Origin: Lytechinus pictus
Taxonomy: Eukaryota > Echinodermata > Echinoidea > Temnopleuroida > Toxopneustidae
NCBI RefSeq assembly: GCF_037042905.1
Contig: NC_087258.1
Location: forward strand, 9,712,501 to 9,776,500
Reading direction: 5' to 3'
Length of the DNA stretch: 64,000 nt
Under the pieces are notes generated by a model that was not told where the DNA came from, made no database searches, and saw only the letters and a list, made by a program, of their open reading frames with translations. Shown here one piece after another: positions 49,001-60,300 of this stretch; position 1 is the stretch's first letter; each line of letters begins with the position of its first letter. The translations under genes and the position numbers were made by a program.

Positions 49001-51897
49001 ATATCACATGATCAGTATTGTGGTTGAGGATCGGGGGAGTGGACAGCATCCGCGAGAAAAAAAGCACACACCAAAAAGGGCATTTTTCATAGGAAGGTGT
49101 GTAACGCAAAGAGAGTGTGAAAATACCAAAAAATAGAAGAAAAACCCCCTAAATCACTTGTAAACCTGAACGCGAGAAAGGGTATGTAATTTGCTGTGGG
49201 ACCTACTGTAGTCTCAAGGCCTATGACAGAAAATCCTTTGCGCAAACCTCGATAAAAGCCCAAATTCGAGTCTTAACAGTTTCAGCTGCATTTTTATTGT
49301 CATAAGGAATGTTAACAATATTTTGTTCAACTATTTCAGGAGCCCAGATGACGATCATGAGTCAAGCGTGTGCCGAGAGGTGTAACATCATGAGACTGGT
49401 AGATAAACGATGGGCGGGCGTGGCCAAGGGGGTCGGCACCCAAAAGATCATCGGCAGGGTACATTTAGGTAAGATTGAAATCTCTGTAGTTTGATTGGGT
49501 CATTGTGGGAATTATGATTGGCGCTCATAATGAGCGGGTGACGTCACCAGTTCCCTAATTTGCGTATCAACCAGGATTTGCTTATAACTTTTGTAGAAAT
49601 AGTGGCACTTTGAAGTGTCATAACTTTCTTATTTTACATCTGATACTGATGAAATTTCCAGAGTTATGTTGTCTCGTCATTCAAATCTACTTTTTCTTGG
49701 GGTGGCCTTGAAACAATTTCCACTCTTCTTTCTGTAATGCTTTAATGCTGTAGTTATTGGCAGGCTTAGATAGATGATCATAGACCAATTTTGTTGTAAT
49801 GAATTGGTTAATGGACAAACTAGGATTAGACCATGTGGGACGAGACCAAAATGAAGTGACCAAGTGGGTGTAGACCAAGTGGCAGTTGTATTATATATAT
49901 ATATATATATATCTCTCTCTGCAGGTCAGATTCAAATAGGCGGTGTCTACCTACAGTCATCATTCTCAATTCTTGAAGATCAACCTATGGACATGCTTCT
50001 TGGTCTTGATATGCTTAAAAGACATCAGGTAACAGTTCTGAATGTTATCAGCTGGGTTTAGTCAAGGCCAGTACTTCCGAGTCATGAGGCCGTTGGAGAA
50101 GACCCTCTCCCGTAAACTTTGTATACGTGACTCTGGCCGAGACCAAGGCCAAGGCTGGCTAAATAAGGCCCCAAGGCTGCCTCGATTGCATCCCTGGTTA
50201 TCAGTTTCTTACGAATTGACATTTCAAAAAAAAAATTTAGAGGCCTATAAATATTAATTGACAAAGTAACATGCCTTGGATATCTTTCTTGTGAAGGCAA
50301 ACTTGAATCTTGATTGCTGGTATGCGAATTGAAACCGTTGGCTATGTTTTCTCTTGTTTGATTTATGTGTGAATTGCGCAATCATGAGTTGTGATGTGTC
50401 CATGTTACTAATAAGGAAGCTTGAAATGTGTTAAGCTTTCATTTGCCCCCATTTGTTTTAATATTCATCTTGTTTCTCTTATATTTCCTCCAAAGAGGGG
50501 TCAGGTCCCTGTAACATAGAGCTTAGTGACTGATTTCTATGATTGAATGCATTGATTATTGTGTATGATCAATCATAAAATCAGCCCCACGATCAATTGC
50601 TAAGCTTTATGTAACTAGGTCCTAGCTTTGATGCATTATGAATCATATCAATTATTATTACTTCCAGTGCTGTATAGATCTAAAGAGGAGCTGTTTGGTG
50701 ATAGGTACCACGGGGACGGAGACACCATTCCTCAGCGAAGCAGATATACCGGTAGTAGACCGCAACAGCCAGGGTGTGCCAATGGACGTGAGAGAAGCGG
50801 AAGATAGGAGTCTAGCAGAAGCACTGGCTAAATCAGCAGCAGAATCAGGTACACAGAGACAGTGAAAGAGTACAAACAAGAGTCTTTCCCCTCTTGCTTT
50901 TATATCGCTTGTTGAATCATTAGACTGCGGGCGGGTGTTTCATAAAGCTGTTTGTAAGTTAAGAGCGACTATAAGAACGACTGGTGATCCTTTCTTGTGG
51001 TAAATGGTACACACCATTGGCGATGATTTAGCGCGCAAGAAAGGATCACCAGTCGTTCTTAAAGTCGCTCTTAACTTACGAACAGCTTTATGAAACGGCC
51101 CCCTGCTTTTTTGGTTGCAGTATTCAAGTTATACTTTAAAGGCTTTACATATATGCCAGTTTTGGTAATAATTCAAAATGAATTCAGGCATAATCCAATA
51201 AATTGCCACCCAGGTATTTCTGTGCATAAATGGAAAAGAGATATGTGCCCAATTATTCTGGTAGAAAATGCGAAATTGCTTAGAAATTGGCAAATTTGGC
51301 GTGGCATTCAAGCTAGGTGTCAGGTCTTTTCCCAAGCAATGATACTACACTGTCCCACATGTGTTTATCTGTGTTGGTTATCTTCAGTGTGATAGTTTTC
51401 AGCATTGATTTCATGATTTCACTAGTTAGGTTTATGTAGATGTACCATATTTAAGAACAATTGACCTTCGCTTTTAAAGATTTGCACATGAAATGATTGT
51501 TTGCTGCAACTACATTAGTTTAGCTTTATTGTTTCCAAAGTAAATACAACATTTATAATTTTATAATGCCCATTTGTTGTGACTTGTTATTTGAACCTTG
51601 CTATTTTTGTCCTTAGGTGCTGTAGGTGGGCCTTCCACTTCAGGGGCGACTGCCTCTGGCGCCGGTTCAAGCTCAGGAAGGGTCTTGGGGTCACCTGCAA
51701 CCTCCAATTCGTCATCCTCGTCATCATCATCCGCTGCTGCCGCCTCTCGAATGTTCCCAGAAGCGGACGTCAAAAAGCTCGTCGACATGGGCTACCCTCG
51801 CGACCTAGTCCTGGCAGAACTCCGGAAAACAGGGGGCAATGTGAACAAAGCCATGATGGCACTCTTTGCCAAGTCAGTATCAGTCCCGAAACGGTGA
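43080..51897 (+). CDS. DDI2: DDI1/DDI2-type ubiquitin-directed aspartic protease (8 coding exons)
   Basis: Exons: 43080-43335, 45844-46065, 47185-47311, 48532-48659, 49340-49468, 49925-50028, 50668-50848, 51617-51897; 1428 bp, 475 residues, all phases consistent. DDI proteins bind ubiquitinated clients and the proteasome and cleave substrates such as the NRF1 transcription factor (family knowledge). Seen: ubiquitin-like domain (1-75), a helical region with [12 protein letters not shown] (about 145-160), and a retroviral-type protease (about 220-345) with catalytic DSGAQMT (Asp 243) and [18 protein letters not shown]-like helix ([16 protein letters not shown]), a poly-Ser/Ala linker and a C-terminal UBA (about 428-467, [19 protein letters not shown]) follow. 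The ATG at 43080 is chosen because it aligns with the family start; an acceptor at 43028 implies a 5' UTR intron. The UBA is present in yeast Ddi1 but absent from the human DDI2 I remember. Intron 1 has a GC donor. Confidence 0.95.
44079..45032. mobile_element. DR1-bearing tandem-repeat element in DDI intron 1
   Basis: The ends are inverted (gtctcacctgcatagcagag left; gcaggtgagac right). The interior is about five diverged copies of a 165-190-bp unit: gtatcactgaacatcctg, gagtttcaggtcacatga, aaggtcaaaggtcatttagg, caatgaactttggcc, catcataactt. Related fragments are at 62133-62626 and 63120-63405 in UTP3. No ORF is conserved across the units. Confidence 0.7.
45530..45673. repeat. Palindromic 'TAACACAAAG' MITE, copy 2
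   Basis: gggcccgtgacacaaaggtt + agcgattaatc is matched inverted by gcgattaatagctaacc + tttgtgttatggggccc. 144 bp; same family as 5775-5915, 50508-50632 and 56872-57003. It lies in DDI intron 1. Confidence 0.65.
46300..46700. repeat. Dispersed 'GAAGTTCACCCTGACAAAAAG' repeat
   Basis: gaagttcaccctgacaaaaa, gaaggttttagaaaaatcca and tcaaagaataaaaaaagtta recur in diverged form at about 37205-37360 (gaaattcaccatgacaaatg, ggtttgcggaaaacccat). It sits in DDI intron 2. Class unknown. Confidence 0.45.
47646..47957. repeat. Complete 'CCCGTATTCTGAAGTCAGG' hairpin MITE
   Basis: The left arm cccgtattctgaagtcagg with tttaacttagactcaggttt and gtggtttaagtatggg is matched inverted by the right arm ending cgacttcagaatacggg. 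312 bp, in DDI intron 3. A partial copy is at 6443-6663. Confidence 0.75.
49770..49882. repeat. 'AGACCAAGTG' repeat family, copy 2
   Basis: tagaccaattttgt, ggattagaccatgtgg, gagaccaaaatg, gtagaccaagtgg in a row. It lies just before DDI exon 6 and is followed by an (AT)n run at 49892-49910. Confidence 0.4.
50508..50632. repeat. Palindromic 'TAACACAAAG' MITE, copy 3
   Basis: ccctgtaacatagagcttag at the left and ctaagctttatgtaactagg at the right are inverted, with internal gatcaatcataaaatca. It lies in DDI intron 6, about 35 bp from the exon 7 acceptor. Confidence 0.55.
50934..51101. repeat. Near-perfect hairpin MITE 'TTTCATAAAGCTG', copy 1
   Basis: ggtgtttcataaagctgttt + gtaagttaagagcgac + gaacgactggtgatcc is matched inverted on the right (aaggatcaccagtcgttc, gtcgctcttaacttac, aacagctttatgaaac). 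The arms are about 70 bp with a short loop. A second copy is at 57811-57984. It lies in DDI intron 7. Confidence 0.8.
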
Positions 51898-52048
51898 CCC
51901 ACCCGCGAGTATGAACAGTGTGCGGGGCAGGATGTCATTCCAAGAATTTTTTGCGAGTTTTGATATACGCTATTTCTTACGGTGTCTTTGATTTTTTGTG
52001 TCATCAACGTGTCAATGTCTCAGCAAGTCAAGTGCTTCCAACTGCTAC

Positions 52049-52054
52049 AATAAA
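52049..52054 (+). promoter_or_regulatory. Candidate poly(A) signal of DDI
   Basis: AATAAA is 152 bp after the DDI stop codon (51895-51897), the first canonical hexamer downstream. Another candidate is near 52489. Confidence 0.4.
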
Positions 52055-52234
52055 GAAACGTGTCGACTCTTTTGAGTTTTTGGCACGCTTGAAAATCCTG
52101 TGACCTGATCCAAGCAGAGCATGGATACAATTTGTAACCATCGCACCATAAAATAGAACATGCAATCAGCTTTCATCCTAATGTCTTATTGTCGCAATGA
52201 TTGTAAAAAAAAGGGTATTTATATTGTAAGGGGT

Positions 52235-52335
52235 TAAAGGTGCTCCTGTATTACTCCTGCTAAGCCAGGCTACCGATTTTGGTGCTGAATGCTTTTTGAG
52301 GAATTCTTTCCTGCCAATCACATAAAGATTTTAGT
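52235..52335. repeat. 'CTAAGCYAGGCTACC' dispersed repeat
   Basis: ctgctaagccaggctaccga + ttttggtgctgaatgctttt + tgaggaattctttcctgcc matches, diverged, about 18415-18600 (cggctaagctaggctacctg, cacacagctttttgagg, tacttcctgcc). It is a dispersed family, class unknown. Confidence 0.5.
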
Positions 52336-53524
52336 ACTCGATCTTTGTGAATAATATTCTTCTACACAAATTTGCAAAGTTGGAGGCCGATGTCGTCTCA
52401 GTGATTATAGAATAATGAATAATTATTTATAATTCAGATGTTACTAAGCGCACAATGTTCTGACTATAAATTAATTACCGCTATCTGAAAATAAACTTGC
52501 AAACAATAAATTGAAGAAAAAAAATCACTTATTTTCAGAATCAGAAAAAAAAAAGAACAAAGTAAAGATGTGCACCTTCATATGTGTGTAGACCAACCCT
52601 CAACTAATTAAGTGGGAAAAATTTTAAGCATTATAAAGAATGTCTTTTTAGCAAGGTCATAAATTGAAGTCATACTATTTGTGCTTGCATGAATTCTGCA
52701 ATAACTTTACTTGTTCATTTTGGAAGAATTTCAAACTAGCAGAGATAAAGTGTAGGCCACATATTGCCGGCCTTTACCTTGGCCGAGTCACATGTATAAA
52801 GTCTATAGGAGAAGGCTTTCTCCAGCACCCTCGTGGCACGGAAGTACCGGCCTCATGGCTCGGAAGTACTGGCCTTGACTACATCCTTGTAAATTAGGAT
52901 GTTCATAGAAAGAGCAGAGTGTGGGAACCCTTGGGTCGATGTCACATGTATGTAGTCCCATATACTCACAAAATGTGTACATGGCATGTGACTGTTGGTA
53001 AGACCCAAGTGTATCTCTTATCAGTTCTTGCTATCGCTGCTCATGTATTCAGTCATTGAGGGAGAGACAGAGGATAAGGCTGCTACTGCCTGCCATAGGT
53101 AATATTGATTAAAGTTAACTTGAGCCTTTTCCCAATCACTTCCAAGAATCAAACTTTGTGGTGAACCTTGACAGTAATTTTCTTTTCACACACAAAGACA
53201 TTTTAAGTGTCAATTTTATTACTGCATGTTATGCATGAGACTATCTCCATATCGGCCAGATATTGATGACCAACTTGCTTTGCAAGATGACCAAAACGTC
53301 AAGGAAATTTACTTGAACATGCTGTAGTCACTGAATTTTCTTGATAAGTTATCAGTTAATACCAAGTGTTTTATAATAATTTTAGATAATGTTTTTAAAT
53401 GTAAAGGTTTGTTTATGTGAATTCATGTACTTGTACCTTCAATAATGAGTGAGCTAATCCATTTTGAAATTGTCTGTTGCAAAGGAACTTTGATTACAAA
53501 GAGTTGGTAAATGCCACCTCATGC

Positions 53525-54440
53525 GGTAAATTGCCACTTGGTCTACTCTTAATTTGGTCTCGGACAACATGGTCCAGTCAATGTTTGGTCTCACACCTCA
53601 TCCTTGTTCGTCTACAACCAGTTCATTTGGTCTAATTGCCATTTAGCCTGATTAGATATTTGTCTGATTATCCAGTTATTAGGCTCTACTCATATCTCGT
53701 CTGCTGTTAAATAAAGGAGTGAACAGAAGGCCTTCTCTGTCAGGAATTGAAACAAGTTTTATATGTGCTACTCTTGAGAGGAGACCCACTTGCAGACATG
53801 CCAACCATTCCCTATTTAGAGTATTCCTCTTTTTCCTCTTTCCTCTTTTTTGCTGTAACTACACCAATACTTTTTTGTATGATTTGTTACTTTTTTTTAA
53901 TAATTATTGATCATGGAGTATGTATTATACACAGCGTGTGACACCAGTGCCGGTCCGACAGTCCCAGACCGGTAAAAATCACCGTCGGGCCAGTAACTTG
54001 TTGCATGAAAAGAACAAGTAAATTCTTGCCTACAAGCACATTTTTAAAAGGGTGAATTATCAAGTTTTCAAGTAGAGTCATTTCACATGTTTTTTTCACC
54101 GATCTCACTACAACAGGCTGGCGATTGTTACATTGAGACAAATTTTTAAAAATACTCTTTTTGTCAAAAAATACCTTATTTTCATTATAAGAATACTTAT
54201 TTCGGTTATAAAAGGTTGGCAGGTATGCACTTGTTGATCAAAGTTTCTATCAGGGTCTGTGCAAGTAGACTAACTTGTATCCACTTGGTCTATCATCACC
54301 CGTCTACTGTATATGATTAAGTGAACTTTTTTTTAATGTGGCAAAGTGCAAAATAATACTATTAAGTGACAATTAGACCAAGTGAGTATTAGATTAAGTG
54401 ATGCTTAGACAAAACAGTAATGAGACCAAGGAATGTTGCA
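53525..54440. repeat. 'AGACCAAGTG' family, inverted pair
   Basis: The left part carries the family words on the minus strand (cacttggtctac, atttggtctcg, tgtttggtctcac, catttggtctaatt). The right part carries them on the plus strand (acaattagaccaagtg, gcttagac, gagaccaagg). The two clusters face each other over about 900 bp, which suggests one element with repetitive inverted ends. Confidence 0.4.
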
Positions 54441-56166
54441 TTAAAGTGTAATGTTGGAAAAGTGTTTTGGTTTTACTGGTATGTTTTTCACACATTCCAA
54501 CTGTTGCAAACGTGTAACATATAACAAAGTCATTCGGGTCACTTATTCTCAAAACAATTGTTGAACAAGTAATTACTGACACTTCTAAACTGAAGTACTT
54601 ACAGAAGCATTTATATTATCAGATTTTTAATATTGCCCTATAATTTCTAATGTAATATTTAGAGTTTTTGACCAATATTTTAATCATTACATTTTTACAA
54701 TTTTATGAAAATCAGGCTATATGTACTGTATGTACCTTGTACATCCAACCAACTAAATATGGGACATTTCCGAAGAATTTGTCTCTATCATATGAAAACT
54801 GTAATGCTTTCAAATTAAATCCCAAAGTGAAGTGAGAATGGTGAAAAATGTAAATCTAGCATACATACATGTTGATTATTTCATGGAATTTTCCAATTTT
54901 GTTGTCAAATATTTGAATGTGACCTCAATACTTCTTCTAACTTGTAAATCTTTGCACGGGAAAGCAAGGCATTGAAATGAAAGAATGGCAATCTATTTGG
55001 TTTCATTTTTCAGACAAATGCACATACATGTTGTATTCAACAAATGACGATACTTGCCAACTTCATCTCATTATTTTGCCTGGTAATTCAGTATGTGATA
55101 CATTATCTACAATTTCTAAAGTAACCATGACATTGTAGAATTTCATTGTCATGATACATATTAATTTATTCAGCAGGTAAATCTGTGTCATGTTTAAACA
55201 ATGTTGTTAAGGTGCCAACAGAGACATTTTACTAAAATTATAATTTTGAAAGGCATTTGAATACCATTCCGAAAGATTTGTTCTCAAAGATTTTGTACTT
55301 AATCCAGATACCCCTCAAAAGAAAACAGCACCTGAAAATACATACCTGATGTCTGAAGACAAGTCTTACAGACATGAAATATTTATAAACTAAAAGGTTG
55401 ATTGAGGCATTTTACTATCTTTTCATAACTTTTCAAACTTTCAATGCATAATATATTTCAATTTAAGGCTTACAGCATAATGACCCCATAAGTATCCATG
55501 ATTGATTACTGTTTAATTGTAGTTGTGCATTCCAAAAGTTTGACATCAATCCTGATCAGATACGTTTTTATACCATTTTATTCTGAAATTGATTATTGTG
55601 AGTGAATTTTATTGTAAGTATAGGAGACCAATGAAGATGTTTTCATTTTATATTTCTGTATTGTATCTGTCTGTTGTACTTCTCCCCCTTTATGTCTCCT
55701 TATTTATCTTCTCCCTCTCATTTTCCTCTTCCTCTCCGTTTCCTCTTCCTTCCTCTTGATCTCCTCTCCTTTCTCTATTTCTACCTTGTCTTCTCTTACT
55801 CTCCCCATCTGTCTGCCTCCATCCTCTCAATCCTTTCCATTTTCTCATTCTACTACCAGAAGCAACAATTTTATGTGTTACATATATTACAGTGTTGGAC
55901 ATGTACAAACAGAAACATGAACTTATTTACAAAATACCAAACTTGTCCTTTGTCTTACTTTTTTATAGTGTTTATTATTTAATATAAAATGATATATGGG
56001 CACTGTAATGTTGCATTAAAAATACTATTATGATAATGTTACCATGGTAACAATGCTCAACAGCCAATCAAAATCAAGGATTCCATAGAAGTTGCAACTG
56101 AAGGGTAAAGTTACCCTAATACTAACTTAAATACAACGGGGTACAGGTTGATGTTTCAAATGATCA

Positions 56167-56431
56167 GGGCCCCCCTCTTACGAAGAGTTACGATTGTTTG
56201 GATCAATCTAAAATGTATGGAAATCCATCAGGTCATATTTTTCTCTAGGAAATTTGTGCAATGTCCTTTGTAAACCAAGAGAAGCACCCTCACTTTTCAA
56301 GAAAGCAATGAATTTATGAATAAACAGCATGTCCAGAAAATATTTTGAACAAACATGCATTTTAGATGTCGACGTCGCTGGCTTTCCATAGTTGTGGTTG
56401 ATCGGATCAATCGCAACTCAAGACGGGGCCC
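56167..56431. repeat. 'GGGCCCCGTCTTACAAA' MITE, copy 2
   Basis: Same ends and interior phrases as 17721-17987 (tatggaaatccatcag, tgcaatgtcctttg, gaacaaacatgcat). 265 bp, in the intergenic space. Confidence 0.7.
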
Positions 56432-56871
56432 AAATTACGTTCAAGGAACAAGCTCTACTTCTTGTATGTAATAATCTGATAAGCACGCTCGTAATTTTAA
56501 CATAACCTGAAAGTGAGACGGAATCCTTTGAGAACCCCCCCTTTATATAACAGCTAAATTATTTGTGATCCCAATCGGTCCACAAATTAATTGGTGTGAT
56601 ACAATGGGTAATTACTAACAAATTCTATTGTATAATCTTTAATTTAGAGCAGAAGTATCCTGTTTTCATTGAGTGCACCAGAAGTAGAGGGGAGAAAAAG
56701 GGATCACTGTCATGTCTGTCCATCCTATGGTTGGCTGTTACACTATAAAATCTTGAATAACTAGATCGATCATAGAGTCTTTTAAATGGAGGTGCAAGGT
56801 CCCCATGAGGTTAGCGTATGAACCCTTACAAAAGGATTGTAGATAGGATTGAAGATGATCTTATCTGATCA

Positions 56872-57003
56872 GGGGCCGTAACACAAAGCTTAGCAATGAT
56901 CGTAGAACATTTTTCTACGATTGATTCCCTAGAATACAATGTACAATCAACCATGAAAATCAAGCATACGATTAATCGCTAACCTTGTGTTATGGGGCCC
57001 TGG
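56872..57003. repeat. Palindromic 'TAACACAAAG' MITE, copy 4
   Basis: ggggccgtaacacaaagctt + agcaatgatcg is matched inverted by gattaatcgctaaccttg + tgttatggggccc. 132 bp. Confidence 0.65.
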
Positions 57004-57009
57004 ACACTC

Positions 57010-57345
57010 TTAATGATTCCACATACAGAACTGAATTGGGGTTGAAGATAATCGTGTCGGATTTTGACACTTGATGACCCCAAATATAGGACTGAATATG
57101 GGGCTCAAGATATAAATTGTTGTTGATAATCTCATGTGATCTTGACACTCAATGACCCCAAAATACGGCCGAATATAAAACTGAAGATAGGAGGATCTGA
57201 AGTTAGACAGTTTGAGGATAATCTCATCTGATCTTGACACTCTTGACAACCCAAAAGATAGACTGATGATAAAAATGAAGATAGGAAGATCTGAAGATAA
57301 GACAGATTAAAGATAATCTCATCTGATCTTGACACTCTTGATGAC
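57010..57345. repeat. Tandem duplication of the UTP3 stop-codon region
   Basis: Four diverged copies of a 70-95-bp unit that includes gataatctcatctgatcttg + acactcttgatgacccc, near 57046, 57126, 57216 and 57313. The last overlaps the final codons and stop of UTP3 (K-S-V-K-I-R-stop at 57319-57336), so the repeats are duplicates of the coding end lying in its 3' UTR. Confidence 0.8.
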
Positions 57346-60300
57346 CCCAGCTCTGATCCCTGATACCTCTCCACTGTATCGCTGTAACTCTGTCCTTGCC
57401 TCCCGTACCTAGAGGATGTAGAAGTAAAAAAATCATTAAAACAGTGAATGAATGTAAATATTTTTATTTCAATGACGGAGTATGTTTCCAACATTAAATG
57501 ACTAGAAACAACAAATATAACCTCTTATGTTGTCTTTGCCACACAAATCAGATTATTTCTCATTTAGAACGTCTAAGCACTGTGCCATCTGCGTGTGGCA
57601 GAAAAAGTCAACTCCACGATACCAATGCATATGTTGAATAACAAAGCGTGTGTTGATATACATATATTGCCAACCTTATTGAATATACATGTATAGAACT
57701 TCATTTCTCCCATGGAATTATATTTTTCCCTAGGGATTATATTTTGCAGTAAAGTGCAAAGGGCGGAGGGGAAGGGAGATGATATGTTATTTATTAAACA
57801 AATAGACCAGGGGGCAGTTTCATAAAGCTGTACGTAAGTTAAGAGCGACTTTAAGAACGACTGGTGATCTTTTCTTACGCGCTAAACCATCGCTAATGAA
57901 TATACCATTTACCACAAGAAAGGATCACCAGTCGTTCTTAAAGTCGCTCTTAACTTACGAACAGCTTTATGAAACACCCACCTGGTAATATCTGTTATAT
58001 TACATTGTGTATGTAGAGTTGCCATCAGAGTCTATTGTAACAGGCTGCAGACCAGTCAAATACCAACAATAATGATTGCATTGCTCCAAGAACAGATTCC
58101 AGCTCTCAGTAAATAACCCTAAGGAGCATGATTATTTGAATTTACCTGTCCTTTTCTCCTGATCTTGGCCTTGCGGAATTTCATCCTGTTCTTGACTCTA
58201 GGATTCCTGAGCTCCTTGCGTCTGTAGGCTGTTAATCCCTTGTTCTTGGAAATCTTGGATTAGAGAGAGAGAAAAAACGTAAGTAATGATATTCAACATA
58301 AAATAAAAGTAACAAATGGTTGCATATTCAGTTTACCTCTCTCAGATTTACGACCCAGAAATCTGGAATATTCCTCAACGTCTGAAAGACAACATCAAAG
58401 ACAATTTCCTTCCAATTCAGACGAGCTGAAGCAGCATCCCGGATCAAAGTTGAAACTGTTCTCCATTTCATAAAAGTAAGTTCACAGAAATAGATTTATT
58501 TTTTCTCTTGCCATTTGACCATCTTCCTAGATGAATCAAAACATCAGTGTACTTAGTTTACTTTGATTGTTGGGGATCAAAGCATTGGCTTTTGAGCCGA
58601 TCTTGACAATCACCGCATTATATTTGAGAGCCTGAATGATGCTTTTCAAGATGATTTTTAATGATAATATGGTGACTGAACTGCTTATAGGGGTAGCCTG
58701 TTCCAGAATTTTATAAAAAAGGGCAGTAATAAAATTTGGATTTTATAGCACGTAATACATTGGAGATATGGCTCTTAGCACTATACAGATACATTATTAC
58801 CCCAGCCATTCAATCATGGCCTGTCAACACACAATGTATACATTTTCTCCACTCCTTAAGGAGCATTCCAGCAAGAAATCAAAAGGGATTATTATACCTG
58901 GTAGGTGATGGCCCTCTTCTCGTCTCCATCTTCTTCCTCTTCACCCTCCTCATCCAAATCTCTGTTCAAAGCGAAATATCAAATGCAAAGTAACAGAAAA
59001 TAGGTTAAAGCCTCTAAGTTTGGTTAATTCCCCCAATGCGCAGGTCCACACATTTATGATGTAGATGGCATAATAAAAAAATGTGTTTAATTGGATAGAT
59101 TTGTAATTTTTACACAGCTATTCATTTGATCGTGTGGTAGATGAAAACAAATGTTTACATATTCAAATAACGGAGGGGTACAGGGATGAACCGGACTAAT
59201 TGGTCACTGTTTTGTGAAAATTCTTCAAAAACACAACATACCCACTCTTTTTAATCTTGAGGGTGATGATTTCTAATGGGTACCCTCTTTTAGCCAAAAA
59301 TACCCTTAAAAATAGGTATGGGTTTCAATCCTCTCAGAACAAAATTTTAGCCCCCCACCCTCCCCCACACATACCCAATAGATGGTAGCTCTTGTTTCTT
59401 CTTCTCTTGCTGTTTACTCTCTATTTTCTTGTAGTATTCAAGAGCCTTTAATTCCTCTTCTGATAACGAGGGCAGAGTCTTCTTTCGCTGGAGAAGAAAT
59501 AACATTTAATACGAAATATGAATGAGAAAAATTTCATCTGGGAAAATCCATGAAATATATACGTCTGACCCCTTATTTGTAAGACCTTCTCGAACAGATT
59601 TGACTCTGTTCTCTAGTCACCTCTTCGCAAAACATTGGCTGACTAGTTTACCCATCAGCATGTGTTATTCAGTGATTCTCTTTCATTGTGATTATAAACC
59701 CCATTTAAACACTTTTCAATAAGAATCTCACTGCTAGTTCTAGTGATTAGTCCTTATTCTTCGCTGCGCTTGAGATTCATTGTTCAATTGGCTCTTTCTT
59801 TATTTTTCCAATTCTCACTCGTGGCTCATGCCATCTTGTATGTCTTAGGAAAAAGTTGACCCAGACGCTTCTCACGATAATGAACAAGAACATTGGTGGT
59901 GTATGTATTAGGAAAGGCACAAATTTGATCAGCTGCCTTGAATGCAAGTTTCCTTGCACATTTAACCTATATTTTTGCCCGTCCCCTCCTCATCCGGAAA
60001 GTATTCTTGCCTAGCTACATCCTTCATATCAAGGCACATGTAATATTTGGATCAAATCACTTACTTTAGTGGATGTTGACTCTGCTTCTATTGTGGTGTC
60101 TTCTTGGTTCCTTTTTTCTAAAATGAGAGAAAAAAATGAAATTGAACTTGTACTGCACATGTATAAGAATGTCTGTATCTTGCTATTCCTGGGCTAATAG
60201 AGAATCAACAGGCAACGCTATGTCTGTAATATTATTAATGGGACAATGATACTTTGCTGAACCCTGAAGATGCAACTATACAAGCATTTATTTTGCTTTT

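Larger units (their letters stand above)
52340..57000. other. Intergenic region between DDI and UTP3, no gene recognised
   Basis: No exon is supported. It contains repeats listed separately (53525-54440, 56167-56431, 56872-57003), a CT-rich tract at 55680-55850, and otherwise AT-rich sequence. The two genes are convergent, so their 3' UTRs extend into this interval. Confidence 0.5.

Noticed and set aside
58330-58385. Possible extra UTP3 exon (ag|ACGTTGAGG...GAGAGAG|gtaaac)
   Set aside because: It has plausible splice sites but would insert residues between ITYQ and ISKNKG, which are contiguous in the conserved Sas10 domain. Its plus-strand reading looks more like a retrotransposon remnant.
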